Part shown: piece by piece, positions 6,635 to 10,901 of the stretch
How the letters are laid out: every line of letters begins with the position of its first letter
Position numbering within the stretch: position 1 is the first letter of the stretch
DNA from: an uncultured Oscillospiraceae bacterium
GTDB taxonomy: Bacteria > Bacillota > Clostridia > Oscillospirales > Ruminococcaceae
DNA length: 10,901 nt
Assembly: GCA_900543705.1 (NCBI GenBank)
Contig: UQSL01000063.1
Coordinates: 1-10,901 of the forward strand
Direction of reading: 5' to 3'
Notes under the pieces: model-generated
Told to the model about the DNA's origin: nothing
What the model saw: only the letters and a program-made list of their open reading frames with translations
The model's database searches: none
Translations under genes and position numbers: made by a program

Positions 6635-6909
6635 GTAAATGCTTGGATATCATCAAAAACTACACGGACACTAACGCCGCGGGCGGGACAGAGCTTGTCT
6701 CCCTGACCAAAAAGGATGGCGCGACCCAGCTTGCGAAGCTCCTGCTCGAGGACTGCACGGAAGTCCACTTCCTAGTCGGTCGCGCGCTCAACCCGGCCCA
6801 CCAGAACCCTGGAATGCCGGTCTCCCTGGGGTTAAAGCTTAACCTCATCAAGGATTTGGCCGCAGAGTTGGAAAAGACAGGAAAAAAAGTCACGCTGGAA
6901 TATTTTTAA
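6635..6909 (+). pseudogene. C-terminal remnant of a probable SpoIIE-type phosphatase
   Basis: About 90 codons running from GKCLDIIKNYT through DGATQLAKLLLED, HFLVGRALNPAHQNP and GLKLNLIKDLAAELEK to GKKVTLEYF and a TAA stop at 6907-6909. From memory this resembles the C-terminal tail of the SpoIIE-domain protein phosphatases encoded directly after group C sensory hydrogenases. That assignment is recalled, not searched. No start codon or ribosome site of its own is convincing, and the upstream part of the frame (from about 6532) is an out-of-frame reading of the PAS region. The 5' part of the gene, with the catalytic domain, is missing, so the fragment is probably non-functional. It ends 13 bases before a strong terminator, consistent with being the original last gene of the operon. 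Confidence 0.55.
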
Positions 6910-6922
6910 CCCCTGTAAAGGA

Positions 6923-6958
6923 CCGTGGAGAAGGCGGACGCCTTCTCCACGGTTTTTT
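6923..6958 (+). terminator. Strong intrinsic terminator of the sensory-hydrogenase locus
   Basis: A perfect 14-bp stem, CCGTGGAGAAGGCG (6923-6936) with CGCCTTCTCCACGG (6939-6952), is followed by six T residues (6953-6958). It begins 13 bases after the stop of the phosphatase-like remnant. Confidence 0.92.
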
Positions 6959-7089
6959 CTGTGGTAACCAGGTCTTTGAGGATATCCATACCCGATGGTT
7001 TTACTGCTAAAAACCATTGTTCCGGGTCATAAAATTAAATACAGTTTCAACTGTACTCTGCCTGCAAAAACCGCGCCAAATGTTTAAAA
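6959..7089. other. Non-coding stretch with two short inverted repeats
   Basis: No gene is supported here. ATGGTTTT (6995-7002) pairs with AAAACCAT (7010-7017) around a 7-base loop, without a T-run after it. A compact dyad, TACAGTT-TC-AACTGTA, lies at 7040-7055. No clear -35/-10 pair was found. The stretch looks more AT-rich than the neighbouring genes. Confidence 0.4.
7040..7055. repeat. Compact palindrome, possible operator
   Basis: TACAGTTTCAACTGTA has 7-base perfect arms around a 2-base centre. It sits about 35-50 bases upstream of the small frame at 7090-7320, where a repressor site could lie. No regulator is identified, and a chance origin is possible. Confidence 0.3.
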
Positions 7090-7320
7090 GTGCTGATTCC
7101 CATGTTAAAATCACTGACAAAAAAATGGGATCTTCACCAATCCCCATTATACCGCCACATCCCAACCAAAAAAGTAGATAAAACCTTTGGACAAAAGCTT
7201 CAAAAGTCCCTAATACAGTCGATTCGCTCTGAAAAAGATATGGAATTCTTAAAGAACAGCACGGAATTACAGGAATTTATGAAAGGAATCCCTAATCATG
7301 GAGACGTTTCCTGCAAGTAA
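7090..7320 (+). CDS. Doubtful small hypothetical protein
   Basis: Open frame of up to 76 residues from a GTG at 7090, or 72 from an ATG at 7102. The product is lysine-rich with many polar residues and has no signal peptide, membrane segment or motif I recognise. No good ribosome site precedes either start. Its base composition is more AT-rich than the neighbouring genes. It lies between two terminators, so a transcript of its own would be needed. It could be a real small gene, a remnant of a larger one, or a chance frame. Its stop lies 42 bases before the shared terminator at 7363-7406, which weakly supports a real transcript. Confidence 0.3.
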   Translation: MLIPMLKSLTKKWDLHQSPLYRHIPTKKVDKTFGQKLQKSLIQSIRSEKDMEFLKNSTELQEFMKGIPNHGDVSCK

Positions 7321-7362
7321 TTTTTATTTCTCGGAAAATTTCGGACAAGAAACCCTACTCAG

Positions 7363-7406
7363 AAAAAACTCCCGAACCGATTCATAATCAGTTCGGGAGC
7401 TTTTTT
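7363..7406. terminator. Bidirectional intrinsic terminator between the small frame and purL
   Basis: CTCCCGAACCGATT (7369-7382) pairs with AATCAGTTCGGGAG (7386-7399), 14 positions with one mismatch, around the loop CAT. Six A residues (7363-7368) precede it and six T residues (7401-7406) follow, so it can stop transcription on both strands. On the minus strand it ends purL transcription, about 42 bases after the purL stop. Confidence 0.88.
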
Positions 7407-7448
7407 GTCGGCAAACCCCTCAGAACTAACAAAGGGGAGCATGACAAA

Positions 7449-10400
7449 TTATCCTCTGAAATAGTCGACGCCTGCTTTAAAAATCTGCTGGTCTTTGTCG
7501 CCCTCCACATTTTTGTAGACATTGTTGCCGACACGCTCGGAATGGGCCATCTTGCCGAACACCCTGCCGTCCGGGGAGGTAATGCCCTCGATCGCCCACA
7601 GGGAGGTATTCGGGTTGTAGCGGATATCCATCGTCGGGTTGCCGTCCAAATCACAGTACTGGGTCGCAATCTGGCCATTCAGCTCAAGCTGCTCGAGCAT
7701 CTCACTGCTTGCCACAAAACGCCCTTCTCCGTGGGAAATAGGTACTGTGTGCACATCGCCGACCTGGTTATACATCATCCACGGAGACTTGTTGGAAGCC
7801 ACGCGGGTGTGAACCAACATGGACTGATGGCGTCCGATGGTGTTGAAGGTCAACGTCGGGCAGGTGTCGTCCATCTTGCGGATTTCACCGTACGGGACTA
7901 ACCCCAGCTTAATGAGCGCCTGGAACCCGTTGCAGATGCCGAGCATCAGGCCGTCGCGACTGCCCAACAGCTCCATCACACTCTCCTTTATGCTGGGATT
8001 TCGGAAAAAGGCGGTGATGAACTTGCCGGAGCCGTCCGGCTCGTCGCCGCCGGAAAATCCGCCCGGAAGCATGACAATCTGGGACTCTTTGATTTTCTTT
8101 GTCATCAACTCAACCGATTCAATGATGTCTGCAGACGAGAGGTTTTTGATGACCACAATTTCCGGGTCAGCCCCGGCATTGGCAAATGCCTTTGCGGTGT
8201 CGTATTCGCAGTTTGTCCCCGGGAATACCGGGATGAGTACCTTCGGGCGTGCAATCTTCACCGGAGCAGAGGCGTGCTGTTCCTGACGGTAGGAAATTTC
8301 CTTCACCGGCTCTTTGCCTGTTTCGATGTTGCAGGCAAAGACAGGCTCGAGCTTATCCTCCCATGCCTTCTGGAGCTTTGCAAGGTCCAGGATTTCACTA
8401 TGAATAAGAATGGTGTAATCCTTTACGGTATGTCCAATCACGGAACCGGAACATGGGGTTTCTTCATTGAGTTCGAGCAGGAACGCGCCGCTGGTTGGGC
8501 CGTATAACTTTTCATCGGAAACCGTCGTGTCAAACGCAAAACCGATGCGGTTGCCGAGCGCCATCTTGAAGACGCCCTCCGCGATACCTCCGTTTGTCAC
8601 AGCCCAAGCCGCCTTGACTTTGCCGGAGGAGATCAGATCCTCCGCCTCGTCAAAGATCGCCTTTACGCTGTCAAAGTCGGGCAATCCGTTCTCATCGAAT
8701 TTCGGGGCAAGGAATACGACCTTGCTTCCCACTTCCTTAAATTCCGGAGAGAGGACCTTATCCGCATTGCTAACGGAAACCGCAAAAGAAACCAGGGTCG
8801 GCGGTACGTCGATGTCCTCAAAGGTGCCGGACATGGAATCCTTGCCGCCGATGGAGCCAATCCCGAGGTTCAGCTGTGCTTCGAGCGCACCGAGCAGGGC
8901 TGCGAACGGCTTGCCCCATCTGGACGGATTGTTCTGGGTTCTCTCAAAATACTCCTGGAAAGTCAGCCAGCATTTGTGATAGCTGCCGGATGCGCAAATG
9001 ACCTTTGCCACCGATTCGATGACCGCCAGCATTGCCCCGTGGAATGGGCTTGCGCTGGAGACATAGGGGTTGAAGCCCCATCCCATCAGCGAGCAGGTCT
9101 TGGTCTCTTTGCCGAGCACCGGAATCTTAGCGGCCATTGCCTGTGCTGGGGTTAGCTGATATTTTCCGCCGAACGGCATCAACACGGTATTTACGCCAAT
9201 GGTGGAGTCAAAACGCTCGACAAGGCCCTTCTGTGAGCAGACATTGAGCGAGGAGACGAGATTCTCCCACTTCTCCGCCGCACTGCTTCCTTTGACGGAA
9301 ACCTCAAACGGCTTGACGTCCTCCACTACGATATCTGTGTATTTCGTTGCACCGTTTAAGTTTAAAAACTCTCTGGACAAGTTGACGATGTTGACCCCAT
9401 TCCACTCGAGCACCAGGCGGGGGTCCTCAGTGACCTCTGCGACAACGGTTGCTTCGAGGTTTTCGGTGTGTGCATATTCAATGAATTTCTCTGCGTCTTT
9501 TGCCGCGACGACAACCGCCATACGCTCCTGAGATTCGCTGATGGCGAGTTCCGTGCCGTCGAGTCCGTCATATTTCTTTGGAACTTTGTTCAAATTAATG
9601 TGAAGGCCGTCGGCAAGCTCGCCGATGGCAACCGAGACGCCGCCTGCCCCGAAGTCGTTGCAGCGTTTGATAAGCCGGGTCACTTCGCCGTTGCGGAACA
9701 GCCTTTGCAGCTTTCTCTCCTCCGGCGCGTTGCCCTTTTGGACTTCCGCGCCGCAGGTCTCGAGGGAATTCACGGTGTGGGATTTGGAGGAGCCGGTTGC
9801 TCCGCCGCAGCCGTCCCTTCCGGTTCTGCCGCCGAGCAGGACAACCAGATCCCCTGGCTGCGGGCGCTCGCGGATCACATTTTCCTGCGGGGCCGCGCCC
9901 AAAACTGCACCGATCTCCATCCGTTTTGCCACATAGCCCGGATGGTACAGCTCATGGACATGGCCAGTGGCAAGTCCAATCTGGTTTCCATAAGAGGAGT
10001 AGCCCGCCGCCGCAGTGGTGACAATTTTGCGCTGGGACAGCTTGTGCTCAAGCTTTTCGCTCTCCGGTCTTGTCGGGTCGGCGGCGCCGGTGACGCGCAT
10101 CGCCTGATAGACATAGGAACGCCCGGACAGCGGGTCGCGGATCGCGCCGCCGAGACAGGTGGCCGCGCCGCCGAACGGCTCAATTTCCGTCGGATGGTTG
10201 TGGGTCTCATTTTTGAACATGAGCAGCCAATCCTGCTCTTCGCCCTCGACGTCCACCTTGATCTTGACTGAGCAGGCGTTAATTTCCTCGGACTCGTCCG
10301 TGTCGGTGAGAATCCCGTCCGCCTTTAGCTTCTTCGCGCCGATGACCGCTATATCCATCAGGGTGATCGGTTTGTTTTTACCCTTGTAAAGCTCCTCCCG

Positions 10401-10901
10401 GGTGTTCAGGTAGCGCTCAAAAGCCGCTTTGACGAATTCCGGTTTGATATCTACCTTTTCAATGTTCGTAGAAAAAGTGGTGTGGCGGCAGTGGTCGGAC
10501 CAGTAGGTGTCAATCATCTTGATTTCCGTAATGGTCGGATCGCGCTGTTCGTCCTCTTTGAAATATTTCTGGCAGAACTTGATATCATCCAAATCCATCG
10601 CAAGTCCCTGCGTCTGGATGAACTCTGCAAGCTGTGCCTCGTCGTATCCGATAAAGCCGGTCAGAGTGTCAACGGTTGTCGGGATGTCATAATGAACCTC
10701 CAAAGTGTCAAAGGTGTCAAGAGCAGCCTCCTTGGACTCGACCGGGTTGATGACATAGGCCTTGATCTTGTCGAGCTGTTCGTCCGTCACTGTTCCGGAA
10801 AGGACGATAACACGCGCAGTGCGCACAATTGGCTTGTCTCCCTGCGAGAGAATCTGGATGCACTGCGCACAGGAGTCCGCGCGCTGGTCAAACTGCCCCG
10901 G
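7449..10901 (-). CDS. purL: Phosphoribosylformylglycinamidine synthase, single-chain PurL (5' end outside window)
   Basis: Fourth step of purine synthesis: converts FGAR, glutamine and ATP to FGAM, glutamate and ADP in the cytoplasm. The visible 1150 residues lack only the N-terminal start. The frame stays open to the window edge, reading PGQFDQRADSCAQC before the GTG at 10826, which is therefore an internal Val and not the start. From the N-terminus there is a PurS-like region, then the synthase domain with WSDHCRH (near 10475-10513) and KNETHNHPTEIEPFGG (near 10171-10217). The class I glutamine amidotransferase domain follows from about 8255 on. It opens with FPGTNCEYD and has its nucleophile Cys in GICNGFQ (codon 7932-7934), with His and Glu in MAHSER (near 7536-7544). 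This is the long fused form, of about 1240 residues in Firmicutes that have it, rather than the three-subunit PurS/PurQ/PurL form of Bacillus. The gene looks intact. Confidence 0.96.
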   Translation of the reverse strand, partial: PGQFDQRADSCAQCIQILSQGDKPIVRTARVIVLSGTVTDEQLDKIKAYVINPVESKEAALDTFDTLEVHYDIPTTVDTLTGFIGYDEAQLAEFIQTQGLAMDLDDIKFCQKYFKEDEQRDPTITEIKMIDTYWSDHCRHTTFSTNIEKVDIKPEFVKAAFERYLNTREELYKGKNKPITLMDIAVIGAKKLKADGILTDTDESEEINACSVKIKVDVEGEEQDWLLMFKNETHNHPTEIEPFGGAATCLGGAIRDPLSGRSYVYQAMRVTGAADPTRPESEKLEHKLSQRKIVTTAAAGYSSYGNQIGLATGHVHELYHPGYVAKRMEIGAVLGAAPQENVIRERPQPGDLVVLLGGRTGRDGCGGATGSSKSHTVNSLETCGAEVQKGNAPEERKLQRLFRNGEVTRLIKRCNDFGAGGVSVAIGELADGLHINLNKVPKKYDGLDGTELAISESQERMAVVVAAKDAEKFIEYAHTENLEATVVAEVTEDPRLVLEWNGVNIVNLSREFLNLNGATKYTDIVVEDVKPFEVSVKGSSAAEKWENLVSSLNVCSQKGLVERFDSTIGVNTVLMPFGGKYQLTPAQAMAAKIPVLGKETKTCSLMGWGFNPYVSSASPFHGAMLAVIESVAKVICASGSYHKCWLTFQEYFERTQNNPSRWGKPFAALLGALEAQLNLGIGSIGGKDSMSGTFEDIDVPPTLVSFAVSVSNADKVLSPEFKEVGSKVVFLAPKFDENGLPDFDSVKAIFDEAEDLISSGKVKAAWAVTNGGIAEGVFKMALGNRIGFAFDTTVSDEKLYGPTSGAFLLELNEETPCSGSVIGHTVKDYTILIHSEILDLAKLQKAWEDKLEPVFACNIETGKEPVKEISYRQEQHASAPVKIARPKVLIPVFPGTNCEYDTAKAFANAGADPEIVVIKNLSSADIIESVELMTKKIKESQIVMLPGGFSGGDEPDGSGKFITAFFRNPSIKESVMELLGSRDGLMLGICNGFQALIKLGLVPYGEIRKMDDTCPTLTFNTIGRHQSMLVHTRVASNKSPWMMYNQVGDVHTVPISHGEGRFVASSEMLEQLELNGQIATQYCDLDGNPTMDIRYNPNTSLWAIEGITSPDGRVFGKMAHSERVGNNVYKNVEGDKDQQIFKAGVDYFRG

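Noticed and set aside
9468..10271. Plus-strand open frame of 267 codons
   Set aside because: It is antisense to the conserved PurL synthase domain and is a shadow of that gene.
10824..10826. GTG as the start of purL
   Set aside because: The frame stays open upstream to the window edge and codes PGQFDQRADSCAQC, typical internal PurL sequence, so the real start is outside the window.
1..10901. CRISPR arrays, tRNA, rRNA, insertion sequences
   Set aside because: No regularly spaced repeats, no tRNA- or rRNA-like stretches and no transposase-like product were seen.

Overview
The window looks like chromosomal DNA from an anaerobic, fermentative Firmicute (class Clostridia) with moderate GC. The evidence is a clostridial-type AdhE, monomeric [FeFe]-hydrogenase genes, a single-chain PurL, strong sigma-A-like promoters and Rex-like operators. 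A member of the Oscillospirales is plausible, but that is inference from gene content only.

Layout. Positions 1-90 hold a long imperfect inverted repeat downstream of adhE. adhE (bifunctional aldehyde/alcohol dehydrogenase) fills 91-2712 on the minus strand. It has a near-consensus promoter and two Rex-like boxes in the gap at 2719-2956. Next on the minus strand is a two-gene operon: a small thioredoxin-fold [2Fe-2S]-type protein (4479-4751), then a 506-residue monomeric group B-type [FeFe]-hydrogenase (2957-4477). A control region at 4752-5121 carries two back-to-back promoters and a third Rex-like box. Rightward from it runs a short plus-strand locus: an intact thioredoxin-like [2Fe-2S] protein (5122-5394), followed by the wreckage of a sensory (HydS-like, group C) [FeFe]-hydrogenase and of a partner gene that resembles a SpoIIE-type phosphatase (5391-6909). 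A strong terminator closes this locus at 6923-6958. A stretch with one doubtful small reading frame follows. A bidirectional terminator (7363-7406) then precedes purL, which is on the minus strand and runs off the right edge.

How the genes work together. AdhE reoxidises NADH by making ethanol, and the hydrogenase can dispose of or recycle reducing equivalents as H2 or through ferredoxin. Rex-like boxes sharing an identical TTAACAA half-site lie upstream of both units, which suggests joint control by the NADH/NAD+ ratio (inference). The divergent locus would once have encoded an H2/redox-sensing module with PAS and phosphatase signalling.

The most notable observation is that this sensory hydrogenase is broken in an unusual way. 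The segment carrying its last H-cluster motif reads on the opposite strand. A one-base frameshift separates its Fe-S and PAS domains. A deletion then fuses the PAS domain to the last ~90 codons of the downstream gene. The pieces otherwise keep clean reading frames, so this is either recent decay or an assembly error.
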